This document shows positions 49,775-57,298 of a DNA stretch of 64,000 bases, piece after piece (position 1 is the stretch's first letter; each line of letters starts with the position of its first letter). Below the pieces are notes generated by a model. It saw only the letters and a list, made by a program, of their open reading frames with translations. It was not told the origin of the DNA and made no database searches. A program made the translations under genes and the position numbers. Source of the DNA: Collinsella sp. (GTDB lineage: Bacteria > Actinomycetota > Coriobacteriia > Coriobacteriales > Coriobacteriaceae); contig JAGZEK010000001.1 in NCBI GenBank assembly GCA_018368345.1, positions 237,294 to 301,293 on the forward strand, given 5' to 3'.

Positions 49775-51739
49775 CTAGTACATCTTTGCGCCGGCGGGGA
49801 TAGAGGCGTCGAGCTGGATCAGGTTGAGACGCTCCTCACCATCCTCCTCGTGGATAGCGCTGATAAGCATGCCGCAGCTGGGGATGCCCATCATCTTGCG
49901 CGGAGGCAGGTTGGTGATGGCGAGCAGGGTCTTACCGACCAGATCCTCGGGCTCGTAGTATTCGTGAATACCGGAGAGGATGGTGCGGTCGGTGCCGGTG
50001 CCGTCGTCGAGCGTGAAGTTCAACAGCTTCTTGGACTTCTTGACGGCCTCGCATGCCTTGACCTTCACGGCACGGAAGTCGCTCTTGGAGAAGGTATCAA
50101 AGTCGACGAACTCCTCAAACAGCGGCTCGACGGCAATCTTGGAATAATCGACCGTGGGCTTGAGCGGCTTGACGAACGGGCTGGCGGCGTTGCCGGCCTC
50201 GGCAGCCTTGGCGGCAGCAGCACCGGACTGGAAACCCTTCTCGGGCTTCATGTGCGGGAACAGCAGGACGTCGCGGATAGAAGCCTGGTTGGTGAGCAGC
50301 ATGACCACGCGGTCGATACCGATGCCGATGCCGCCCGCGGGAGGCATACCGTACTCGAGGGCGCGCACGTAATCCTCGTCGTACTCCATGGCCTCGTCGT
50401 CGCCGCCAGCCTTCTCGGCCATCTGAGCGGCAAAGCGCTCGGCCTGGTCGACCGGGTCGTTGAGCTCGGAGAACGCGTTGGCGTACTCGTGGCCGGCGAT
50501 AACCAGCTCAAAGCGGTGCGTCAGGCGCGGGTCGTCCTCAAAGCGCTTGGCAAGCGGGCTGACCTCGATGGGGTAATCGCACACGAACGTGGGGTTGACG
50601 ATGGTGTCCTCACCCAGCTCATCGTAGATCTCGGCGATAATCTTGCCGGCGGTCCACTCGGGCTTAATCTCCAGGCCCTTCTCGCGCGCGGCGGCAGCAA
50701 GCTCCTCGACCGGCGTGTCGATAGTGACCTGCTTGCCGAGCACGTCGGAGACGATGTCAGTCATGGGACGGCTGACCCACTCACCAGAAAGGTCGATGGT
50801 CTGGCCCTGGTACTCGATGACCTCGGGGTTGCCGATGGCCTTGTTCGCAGCCTTGATAACGCCCTGGGCGAGCGCCTTCATGTCCTCGAGGTCGGAGAAG
50901 GCACGGTAGGCCTCCATCGTGGTGAACTCGGGGTTGTGGGTAAGGTCCATGCCCTCGTTACGGAAGATACGGCCGATCTCGAACACGCGCTCAAAACCGC
51001 CGACGATGCAGCGCTTGAGGTGCAGCTCGGTAGCAATGCGCAGGTAGCACTCCTGATCGAGCGCGTTGAAGTGCGTGATGAACGGCTTGGCAGTAGCGCC
51101 GCCCTGGATGGTCTGCAGGATGGGGGTCTCGACCTCCATGTAGCCGTCGGACTCCATAAAGCGACGGAAGGTGGAAAGAATCTGCGAACGCTTACGGAAG
51201 GTCTCGCGAACGTCGTCGTTGGCGATCAGGTCGACATAGCGCTGGCGATAGCGGGTCTCCTTGTCGGAAAGACCGTGGAACTTCTCGGGCAGCGGACGAA
51301 CGGCCTTGGCAAGCAGGGTCGCGCTCTTAGGGGCAACGGAAAGCTGGCCGCGCTGGGTGCGCACAACCACGCCGGTCACGCCCAGGATGTCGCCTAGGTC
51401 GAGGGACTTGAGCGTATTCCAGGCAACCTCGTCCATGTCGTTGATGCGGCAGAACAGCTGAATCTCGGCAGTCGCATCGCGCACGACGATGAACATGATC
51501 TTGCCCTGACCGCGCTTGGCGACCACACGGCCGGCGATCTTCACGACGTCCTCGGTGTCCTCGCCATCGGCAAGCTCGGCGTACTTAGCCTCGATATCGG
51601 CAACGTAGTCCTCAAGCTCAGAGTGCTCGGGATAGGGGTTCTGGCCCGCCTCGAACAGGGCGGCGCGCTTGGCCAGGCGGGTGGCGCGCTCGTCATTGAG
51701 CGTCGATGCCTGATCTGCGGCGTTCTGGTTCTCTGCCAT
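49775..51739 (-). CDS. lysS: Lysyl-tRNA synthetase with C-terminal tRNA-binding domain
   Basis: This is a 654-residue class II enzyme. The N-terminal OB domain (VVKIAGRVVAKRGQGKIMFIVVRD) and catalytic core (motif 2 RIFRNEGMDLTHNPEFTTME, motif 3 GIGIGIDRVVMLL) give a normal LysRS of about 500 residues. From about residue 545 there is an extra 110-residue domain (FSKSDFRAVKVKACEAV, LLNFTLDDGTG, LAITNLPPRKMMGI). This is an EMAPII/Trbp111-type tRNA-binding OB fold usually found at the end of MetRS. The start follows GAGGAGCTT. Confidence 0.94.
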   Translation of the reverse strand: MAENQNAADQASTLNDERATRLAKRAALFEAGQNPYPEHSELEDYVADIEAKYAELADGEDTEDVVKIAGRVVAKRGQGKIMFIVVRDATAEIQLFCRINDMDEVAWNTLKSLDLGDILGVTGVVVRTQRGQLSVAPKSATLLAKAVRPLPEKFHGLSDKETRYRQRYVDLIANDDVRETFRKRSQILSTFRRFMESDGYMEVETPILQTIQGGATAKPFITHFNALDQECYLRIATELHLKRCIVGGFERVFEIGRIFRNEGMDLTHNPEFTTMEAYRAFSDLEDMKALAQGVIKAANKAIGNPEVIEYQGQTIDLSGEWVSRPMTDIVSDVLGKQVTIDTPVEELAAAAREKGLEIKPEWTAGKIIAEIYDELGEDTIVNPTFVCDYPIEVSPLAKRFEDDPRLTHRFELVIAGHEYANAFSELNDPVDQAERFAAQMAEKAGGDDEAMEYDEDYVRALEYGMPPAGGIGIGIDRVVMLLTNQASIRDVLLFPHMKPEKGFQSGAAAAKAAEAGNAASPFVKPLKPTVDYSKIAVEPLFEEFVDFDTFSKSDFRAVKVKACEAVKKSKKLLNFTLDDGTGTDRTILSGIHEYYEPEDLVGKTLLAITNLPPRKMMGIPSCGMLISAIHEEDGEERLNLIQLDASIPAGAKMY

Positions 51740-51756
51740 AAGTAAGCTCCTCAAAC

Positions 51757-51795
51757 TAAAACGCTCCCCAGGATTTGGTCCCAGGGAGCGAAAAC
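51757..51795 (-). terminator. Terminator between greA and lysS
   Basis: CGCTCCC-TGG pairs with CCTGGGGAGCG across ACCAAAT, with TTTTAG following on the minus strand. Confidence 0.8.
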
Positions 51796-51818
51796 ATACC
51801 TTTACGCGGGACCGTGGT

Positions 51819-52289
51819 CTAGCGTGCAATCTTGGCGATGGTGTAGACGCGAGTCTTGCCGGAAGGCGTAACGACCTCGACGGAGTCGCCCTCGCCGTGA
51901 CCGATGATGGCGTGGCCGACCGGAGACTCGTTGGAAATCTTGTGCTCGAGCGAGTTGGTCTCGGTGGTACCGACGAGCGTGACTTCCATGACCTCACCGT
52001 TGGGATCAATCAGAGAAACGGTGGAACCGATGGAGACGGTCAGATCGCCCGTGGTGGCAGCAACCTGAGCGTTGGCGAGGATGGCCTGGATCTCGGCAAT
52101 ACGAGCGGCGTTCTGGGCCTGCTTGTCCTTAGCGGCATCGTACTCGGAGTTCTCCGAAAGGTCGCCGAACGCGCGGGCTTCCTTGATGTCCTCGACGATC
52201 TCCTTGGCGTAATCGCCCTCACGCCAAGCGAGCTCCTCGACGAGCTTCTGGCGGCCCTCAGCGGTCAGTACGATCTGGCTTGCGTCCAT
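51819..52289 (-). CDS. greA: Transcript cleavage factor GreA
   Basis: This is a 156-residue protein. The N-terminal coiled coil has LSENSEYDAAKD with the acidic tip residues, and the C-terminal domain ends with ISNESPVGHAIIGHGEGDSVEV. It rescues backtracked RNA polymerase by stimulating RNA cleavage. GGGGAG is eight bases before the ATG at 52289. It lies between tatA and lysS, with terminators on both sides. Confidence 0.95.
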   Translation of the reverse strand: MDASQIVLTAEGRQKLVEELAWREGDYAKEIVEDIKEARAFGDLSENSEYDAAKDKQAQNAARIAEIQAILANAQVAATTGDLTVSIGSTVSLIDPNGEVMEVTLVGTTETNSLEHKISNESPVGHAIIGHGEGDSVEVVTPSGKTRVYTIAKIAR

Positions 52290-52342
52290 ACGGATATCTC
52301 CCCAACTCTGATCAAACAATCAACTGTCAACAAAACGAAAAA

Positions 52343-52370
52343 GACCGGCTAGCCTGCGGGCAAGCCGGTC
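52343..52370 (-). terminator. Terminator after tatA
   Basis: GACCGGCTTGCC pairs with AGCCGGTC around a short loop, followed by TTTTTCGTTTTG on the minus strand. Confidence 0.85.
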
Positions 52371-52395
52371 AGGTGCTCACCCCAAAGGGATGGGA

Positions 52396-52671
52396 CTACT
52401 CTGCGTCCGCGTCGCTGTCCTCTGCCTGCTTCTTCTTGGCAGCAGCGAGCTTGGCCTCGAGCTCAGCGATCTCCTTGTCCTCCTCGGACTGCTCGACCAC
52501 GACCTCCTCGGCCTGCTTGGTCTCGGCCTTATCGTCGCCCTCCATACCCTCGCGGATATTCTTGACGGTAGAGCCGAGGGACTTGCCGAGCTTCGGCAGG
52601 TTCTTGGGCCCGAAGATAATCAGGACAACGACGAGAATAATGATGAGCTCAGGAGCCCTCAGTCCAAACAT
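52396..52671 (-). CDS. tatA: Sec-independent translocase subunit TatA
   Basis: This is a 91-residue protein: one N-terminal transmembrane helix (LRAPELIIILVVVLIIFGPKN with the conserved FGPKNLPKLG hinge), an amphipathic helix, then a highly charged Glu/Lys tail. It forms the pore of the twin-arginine pathway. No tatC is near, so its partner is elsewhere. GGAGG precedes the ATG at 52671. Confidence 0.93.
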   Translation of the reverse strand: MFGLRAPELIIILVVVLIIFGPKNLPKLGKSLGSTVKNIREGMEGDDKAETKQAEEVVVEQSEEDKEIAELEAKLAAAKKKQAEDSDADAE

Positions 52672-52746
52672 GTAGACCTCCACAATACAGCGAGACAAGC
52701 TCGAATGAGTATACCGCGGGTATCGCGGTATCACAACAATAGCTAA

Positions 52747-52771
52747 AAAAAGGGACCGCAAGAAGCGGTCC
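52747..52771 (-). terminator. Terminator after tRNA-Pro
   Basis: AGGGACCGC pairs with GCGGTCCCT across TTCTT, followed on the minus strand by a run of seven T. Confidence 0.88.
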
Positions 52772-52783
52772 CTCCTCATGCTC

Positions 52784-52860
52784 TGGTCGGGTTGACTGGA
52801 TTTGAACCAGCGACCCCTGCGTCCCGAACGCAGTGCTCTACCAAACTGAGCCACAACCCG
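52784..52860 (-). tRNA. trnP: tRNA-Pro (CGG)
   Basis: Acceptor CGGGTTG/CAACCCG, anticodon loop TTCGGGA in a CTGCG/CGCAG stem, encoded CCA. The first base C is typical of Pro tRNAs. Confidence 0.93.
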
Positions 52861-52900
52861 TTAGCTCGACTATAGTAACAAAGATTTCCGTCGTGTGCCA

Positions 52901-52937
52901 GAGAAATTTTTACTTCTTTGGCGCTTCAATGCGAACC
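52901..52937 (-). pseudogene. Detached 3' end of ispE
   Basis: On the minus strand this reads V-R-I-E-A-P-K-K-stop. Its first bases (CTTCAATGCGAACC on the plus strand, 52924-52937) repeat exactly at 54575-54588, the place where ispE is now interrupted. It is the likely original end of ispE, left on the far side of the IS30 element. Confidence 0.7.
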
Positions 52938-52967
52938 CTTGATTATCGACTTCATCCGAACACCTCC

Positions 52968-53003
52968 CACATTCATCCGCACATGTACGGATGAATGTGG
53001 GAA
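52968..53003. repeat. Palindrome inside the IS30 left end
   Basis: CCCACATTCATCCG pairs perfectly with CGGATGAATGTGGG around CACATGTA. Confidence 0.9.
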
Positions 53004-53054
53004 CCCGATACCCTGAGGGCCGGACCGGCCGGCCCCGGGAGATCGGAGGACGGC

Positions 53055-54347
53055 ATGTCCGGAAAGAGGAAGAAGGGTTCCGAGAAGGCGGCCCAGAGGG
53101 CCTACGGGAGGCTCACGAGGCACGAGCGGGACACGGTCCAGAGGATGCTGGAGCGCAGGGCCTCGTGCAGGGAGATCGCCAGGGAGCTGGGCAGGTCGCC
53201 CTCGACGGTGAGCGCCGAGGTGTCGTCGCACAGGTTCGTCACGGCGCCCAAGCCCAGGCGCGGCGAGCGCGTGGACGGCTCGGCCGACCTGTCGGCGGCC
53301 TGCCCGCGCCTGGCCGCGTGGCCGCGCTGCTGCAACGGCTGCGGCCGCTACCGCGCCATCGGCTGCAAGCGCCGCCCCCACGTCTTCTACGACGCCCGCG
53401 CCGCGCAGCTGTGCGCCGACTCGGTCCTCGTCTCGTCCAGGCGCGGGATCGACGCCGACGAGCCGGCCGCGGCGGCCAGGCTGGAGGCCATCAGGGGCTG
53501 CCTGCGCCGGGGGCTCTCGCCCGAGCAGATGGCGGCGCGCAACGGCGGGCCCGTGGACCTGTCGCCCTCGACCATCTACCGCTGGGTCGCGGCGGGCTAC
53601 GACGGCATGACCAACATGGAGCTCAGGCGCAAGGTCGGCTACAGGCCGCGCAAGCGCGCCGCCGGCCGGGCGGCCACGCGCCACTCCGCCCGCAGGTCGC
53701 ATGCCGCGTTCCTCGCCCTCGGGGAGGACGCGTGCGCCGCGGCCTGGGAGATGGACACGGTCGAGGGCTCGCGCGCGGACTCCGCGTGCATCCTGACGCT
53801 GCTCCACCGCCCCAGCAGGCTCCAGCTCTACCTGCCGCTGCCGGCGAAGGACGCCGCGTGCGTGGCGGCCGCGCTCGGGGGCGTGCGCTCGGCGCTGGGC
53901 CCCAACGGCATGGGTAGGGTCTTCCGCGCCGTGCTCACCGACAACGGCGCGGAGTTCTCCGACGAGGGGGCGATCGCCGCGCTCGTCGGCGAGGGGCCCG
54001 GCGAGACGAGGCTGTTCTACTGCGACCCGAGGCGCAGCGACCAGAAGGGCGCCTGCGAGCGCAACCACGTCGAGCTCAGGAAGCTGCTGCCCAAGGGCGC
54101 CGGGCTCAGGTTCGACCGGCTCGCCCCGGCGGACCTGGCGCTCGCCATGTCGCACGTGAACTCCGAGCCCCGCGGCGCGCTCGGCTTCTCGACGCCCGCC
54201 AGGGCCTTCAGGGCGATGCTCGGGGAGGACGCGGCGGCGCTGCTGGACGCCTACGGCGTGGAGGACGTGGCGCTCGGCGAACTCGACCTGACGCCGGGCC
54301 TCATCGAGAGGGCTCGCGCAGAGAGGGGCGATGCCCCGCTGGCCTAG
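53055..54347 (+). CDS. IS30-family transposase
   Basis: This is a 430-residue protein. The N-terminal helix-turn-helix (LTRHERDTVQRMLERRASCR, then EIARELGRSPSTVSAEV) is typical of IS30. The DDE catalytic domain shows WEMDTVEG, VLTDNGAEFSD and GACERNHVELRK. A Cys-rich stretch (RCCNGCGRYRAIGCKRRPH) between them is typical of the IS30 subgroup in Actinobacteria. GGAGG is five bases before the ATG at 53055. Composition is much richer in G+C than ispE. Confidence 0.93.
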   Translation: MSGKRKKGSEKAAQRAYGRLTRHERDTVQRMLERRASCREIARELGRSPSTVSAEVSSHRFVTAPKPRRGERVDGSADLSAACPRLAAWPRCCNGCGRYRAIGCKRRPHVFYDARAAQLCADSVLVSSRRGIDADEPAAAARLEAIRGCLRRGLSPEQMAARNGGPVDLSPSTIYRWVAAGYDGMTNMELRRKVGYRPRKRAAGRAATRHSARRSHAAFLALGEDACAAAWEMDTVEGSRADSACILTLLHRPSRLQLYLPLPAKDAACVAAALGGVRSALGPNGMGRVFRAVLTDNGAEFSDEGAIAALVGEGPGETRLFYCDPRRSDQKGACERNHVELRKLLPKGAGLRFDRLAPADLALAMSHVNSEPRGALGFSTPARAFRAMLGEDAAALLDAYGVEDVALGELDLTPGLIERARAERGDAPLA

Positions 54348-54477
54348 CCTAGAAGGAAAAACGGAATAGACGGACCGACCGTCCGGCTGAGTCTGGGAAG
54401 AGGTGCCGGGCGGCGGGCGGAGCATGGCCACCGGACCTATCGAAACACATCTCCACCGTTCCTTCAACTGGGAAAAC

Positions 54478-54516
54478 GACGCCCCCGGGACCTGAATTGG
54501 GCCTCGGGGGCGTTCG
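54478..54516 (-). terminator. Terminator hairpin at the IS30 right end
   Basis: CGCCCCCGAGGCC pairs with GGTCCCGGGGGCG (mismatches at one place), followed on the minus strand by TCGTTTTCCC. It ends the truncated ispE transcript. Confidence 0.75.
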
Positions 54517-54542
54517 GCTAGCTGCGGGAACGGCCTATTCGC

Positions 54543-55457
54543 TCAATGTGTTCGGCTGGGATCGGAAATCAACCCTTCAATGCGAACCGTGTCGGAAACG
54601 AGTTCCGTCGCGCAGGACCACCAGCCGTTTTGCTGGGCAGCGTCGGCAAGCCTTTCGGCCGTGGTGGCGGTGTCGCAAATGGCAAACGAGCAGGCACCCG
54701 ATCCGCACACATCTACAGCAACGGTGCCGTCCTGTTTACGCAGCCAATCGAGAACCGTTTGAATCTGCGGCTCCATCTGTGCGGAAATGACACCCAGGTT
54801 GTTGTGGATGAGCGCATATGCCGTCTCGGCATCACCGGAACGCAAGGCAGAAGCCATCGCGCCGGGCTTGTCCGCAGGCACCGGGGCCTCGTCAAAACGT
54901 CGATAGGCTTCAATTGTCGAAACGCTTGCCTCGCGCGGCTTGACCAGCACGACGGGTGTCGCGGGTAGTGCGGGATACTCGGTTGCCAGCACGTCTCCCC
55001 CACCTACGTAGAACGCAGGGCTCGCGTGCAAAAAGAAGGGAACGTCGGCGCCAATACCGCGCGCGATGTTGTCCAGCGCGGGATCGGTGCGATCAATTCC
55101 CCAGAGCTCCGCCAAGGCAACAATGACTGCGGCCGCATCCGTCGAGGGACCGCCCAAGCCGGCGCACAATGGAATGCGCTTCTCAATCGTCACGCAGATG
55201 TTTGCCTCGCGGCCATAATGCCCGGCCATAGCAACCGCAGCCCGATACGCCGTATTCTTTTGCATGGGAAAATCTGATGCCGGAACCGTCTGGACGGTCA
55301 ACGCCTGTGCCGGCGTAACCGTCACGGTATCGGAAAGACCGACGGCTGCCATCAGGGAATCGACCTTATGGTAGCCGCGGTCATCGCGCTCGGTATGAAC
55401 CCCCAGGTAGAGGTTAATCTTTGCCGGCGCGGAAAGAGTCAGGGACCGATCGGTCAC
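54543..55457 (-). CDS. ispE: 4-diphosphocytidyl-2-C-methyl-D-erythritol kinase, altered C terminus
   Basis: This is a 304-residue GHMP kinase of the MEP pathway: APAKINLYLGV at the N terminus, the phosphate-binding loop PLCAGLGGPSTDAAAV and the C-terminal GSGACSFAIC segment. It phosphorylates CDP-ME. The last ten residues (GLISDPSRTH) are encoded by the end of an inserted IS30 element. The ancestral end was probably VRIEAPKK, seen detached at 52901-52937. The change is small and outside the active site, so the enzyme is probably functional. Confidence 0.93.
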   Translation of the reverse strand: MTDRSLTLSAPAKINLYLGVHTERDDRGYHKVDSLMAAVGLSDTVTVTPAQALTVQTVPASDFPMQKNTAYRAAVAMAGHYGREANICVTIEKRIPLCAGLGGPSTDAAAVIVALAELWGIDRTDPALDNIARGIGADVPFFLHASPAFYVGGGDVLATEYPALPATPVVLVKPREASVSTIEAYRRFDEAPVPADKPGAMASALRSGDAETAYALIHNNLGVISAQMEPQIQTVLDWLRKQDGTVAVDVCGSGACSFAICDTATTAERLADAAQQNGWWSCATELVSDTVRIEGLISDPSRTH

Positions 55458-55459
55458 CG

Positions 55460-55756
55460 CTAGTGCTCCTCGAGCTGATTGCCGAGCGGGGTAAAGATAT
55501 GCTCGCCGCTCTCGGGGTCAAACAGTTCGACCTGACCGGTGAGGACATCGATATACTGGTAGGACTGACGCGACTTGCGGCCGCGACGCTCGTCAACCTC
55601 GACGATAAAGACGGCGGGGTGGACGCTCTTGATGGTGCCCATGCGCTCGACGACGCGGGTGCGGCCCATGTTGGCCTTCACCTTGACGCGATCGCCCACC
55701 ATATCGGTCAGCTTCTCGTGGATGTCGTCGACGTGATTGACTTCCATCTCTTCCAT
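55460..55756 (-). CDS. veg: Veg-like protein (DUF1021)
   Basis: This is a 98-residue protein. VNHVDDIHEKLTDMVGDRVKVKAN and RVVERMGTIKSVHPAVFIVE, then RKSRQSYQYIDVLTGQVEL, match the Veg family, which in B. subtilis sits beside ispE and stimulates biofilm matrix genes. GGAGG is eight bases before the ATG at 55756. It ends two bases before the ispE start, as one operon. Confidence 0.88.
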   Translation of the reverse strand: MEEMEVNHVDDIHEKLTDMVGDRVKVKANMGRTRVVERMGTIKSVHPAVFIVEVDERRGRKSRQSYQYIDVLTGQVELFDPESGEHIFTPLGNQLEEH

Positions 55757-55852
55757 GAACAGAGCCTCCAGAAGGTGCAATTCAAAAAGGGGATAATACC
55801 CCTAAGATAGACAAAACTCTAATACTATAGCACCCTGCTGCTGCTATACGCA

Positions 55853-55879
55853 AGTAGCTAAATAAGCCCCGTCCCAAAT
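55853..55879 (+). repeat. Type D repeat, unoccupied copy
   Basis: AGTAGCTAAATAAGCCCCGT, then CCCAAAT, is the uninterrupted form of the sequence split by IS110 at 11175/12707. The predicted crossover point AGCCCC|GTCCC is at 55865-55875. Confidence 0.85.
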
Positions 55880-55924
55880 GCCTACCAGACGACAACCTCG
55901 CATGACCAGTTCGCGTCAGCGAAC

Positions 55925-56062
55925 GACCACCATTCGAGCCAAGGTGTCGCGAAAGAGGAGCGACGCGTACTTTGGTACGCGAGCGACGGTTTGAGCGACA
56001 GATTGGCCGAATGGTGGCCGTGCAGCGTCGAGTAGTTACGCGGTTTGGTAAAACCGCGTAAC
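55925..56062 (-). repeat. Structured element E, copy 2, directly after dtd
   Basis: On the minus strand, a hairpin GTTACGCGGTTTT/AAACCGCGTAAC abuts the dtd stop codon. The larger stem CCACCATTCG (55927-55936) with CGAATGGTGG (56008-56017) is perfect over ten bases, and TGTCGC/GCGACA and GCGTAC/GTACGC stems lie inside. Compared with copy 1, stems differ by compensatory changes, while AAGGTG, CAGATTG and GCAGCGTCGAG are conserved. Confidence 0.75.
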
Positions 56063-56509
56063 CTAAAGATTGTCGGTATCGAGGACGATGGTGAATGGAC
56101 CGTCGTTGACCAGGTCGACCTTCATGTCGGCGCCGAAGATGCCGTGCGCTACGTGCTCGACATCTTGGCGAACGAGCGTCAGGAAGTACTCGTAGAGCTC
56201 GTTGGCAACATCGGGGGCGCCTGCATCGGTAAACGACGGACGGCGGCCGTGACGGCAATCGGCGAACAGCGTGAACTGCGATACCACGAGAACCTCGCCG
56301 TCGACATCGGCAAGTGCCAGGTTGGTCTTGCCGTTCTCGTCCTCGTTAATGCGCAAGCCGCGGAGCTTGCCCCACAGCTTATCAGCCTCGGCGCGCGTGT
56401 CGCCGTGGCCCACGCCCAACAGCACCAGATAGCCGCGCCCAATTTTGCCCACGCACTCGCCGTCGACTGTCACGCCGGCATTGAGTACGCGCTGCACCAC
56501 CGCACGCAC
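56063..56509 (-). CDS. dtd: D-aminoacyl-tRNA deacylase
   Basis: This is a 148-residue protein: MRAVVQRVLNAGVTVDGE, the signature SQFTLFADCRHGRRPSF and the Gly-cisPro-type GAPDVANELY. It removes D-amino acids from mischarged tRNA. It starts four bases after the rdgB stop codon. Confidence 0.95.
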   Translation of the reverse strand: MRAVVQRVLNAGVTVDGECVGKIGRGYLVLLGVGHGDTRAEADKLWGKLRGLRINEDENGKTNLALADVDGEVLVVSQFTLFADCRHGRRPSFTDAGAPDVANELYEYFLTLVRQDVEHVAHGIFGADMKVDLVNDGPFTIVLDTDNL

Positions 56510-56512
56510 GGC

Positions 56513-57154
56513 TTACTCCTCGCCCGTCAGTTTGGCGGATAGGTGCTCGAGCGCATGGAATCGATGGCTGATGGCGTTCTTCTCGTCCGCCGTGAGCTCG
56601 GCCATAGTCTTGCCCGGCGCATCGACCGGCAGGAACAGCGGGTCGTAGCCAAAGCCGTGATCGCCGCGTCCCTCGTGCGCGATAACGCCCTCGCAGGCGC
56701 CTTCGCCATAGGTAACCAGACCGTCTTGGTCGATGAGCGCAACGACGCTCATAAAGCGCGCGGTACGGTCCTCATCGGCCACGCCCTCCAGGTTCACGAG
56801 CAGCTTGGCGTTGTTGGCGGCATCGTCGCCGTGGACGCCCGCGTAGCGCGCGCTATACACGCCAGGTTCACCGTTCAGGGCGTCGACGACCAAGCCCGAA
56901 TCGTCAGCGATGGCCATAAGACCTGTCTCTTCGACCGCAGCCTGGGCCTTGATGATGGCATTCTCCAAAAACGTCGTGCCGTTTTCCTCGGGGTCCTCAA
57001 AATCACCCAGCTGGCCGAGCGCCACAAAGCGTACCTCGGGCATGACCTTGCCCAGGATGGCCTCAATCTCGGTGAGCTTATGGGCGTTACCCGTAGCCAC
57101 GACGATGGTCGCCGCCGGATCGAGCGTGTCGATATCAATCTTTTCAAGTGCCAT
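56513..57154 (-). CDS. rdgB: XTP/dITP pyrophosphatase (RdgB/HAM1)
   Basis: This is a 213-residue protein. The ATGNAHKLTEIEAIL start, the FLENAIIKA loop with DDSGLVVDALNGEPGVYSARYAG, and GFGYDPLFLP are the Ham1 signatures. It clears non-canonical purine nucleotides (XTP, dITP). It lies between rph and dtd as often seen. Confidence 0.95.
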   Translation of the reverse strand: MALEKIDIDTLDPAATIVVATGNAHKLTEIEAILGKVMPEVRFVALGQLGDFEDPEENGTTFLENAIIKAQAAVEETGLMAIADDSGLVVDALNGEPGVYSARYAGVHGDDAANNAKLLVNLEGVADEDRTARFMSVVALIDQDGLVTYGEGACEGVIAHEGRGDHGFGYDPLFLPVDAPGKTMAELTADEKNAISHRFHALEHLSAKLTGEE

Positions 57155-57262
57155 GGCTGGCCTCCTTGTCCGTATAGCAAAGCCGCCCAGGGGTAATTGG
57201 CCTTGGGCCCTCTCCCCTCTTTGGCGGCAGAAACCTTACAGTTCGTCGTTTAAGCAGATAAA

Positions 57263-57298
57263 ACCTGCCAAAATAAACCTGTCCCTTTTTGGCAGGTT
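57263..57298 (-). repeat. Post-stop hairpin repeat with GGGACAGG core (type A, copy 2)
   Basis: CCTGCCAAAA pairs with TTTTGGCAGG-type arm around the GGGACAGG core. On the minus strand it directly follows the rph stop codon, in the same orientation to its gene as the copy at 24361. Confidence 0.85.

Larger units (their letters stand above)
52938..54574 (+). mobile_element. IS30-family insertion sequence in the 3' end of ispE
   Basis: A 14-bp direct repeat (CTTCAATGCGAACC) stands at 52924-52937 and 54575-54588. Just inside are imperfect terminal inverted repeats of about 27 bp: TTGATTATCGACTTCATCCG on the left and TTGATTTCCGATCCCAGCCG read inwards on the right, both followed by AACAC. The element carries one transposase gene, a perfect 14-bp palindrome at 52968-53003 and a terminator hairpin near its right end. 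The direct repeat is longer than the 2-3 bp usual for IS30. Confidence 0.75.
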
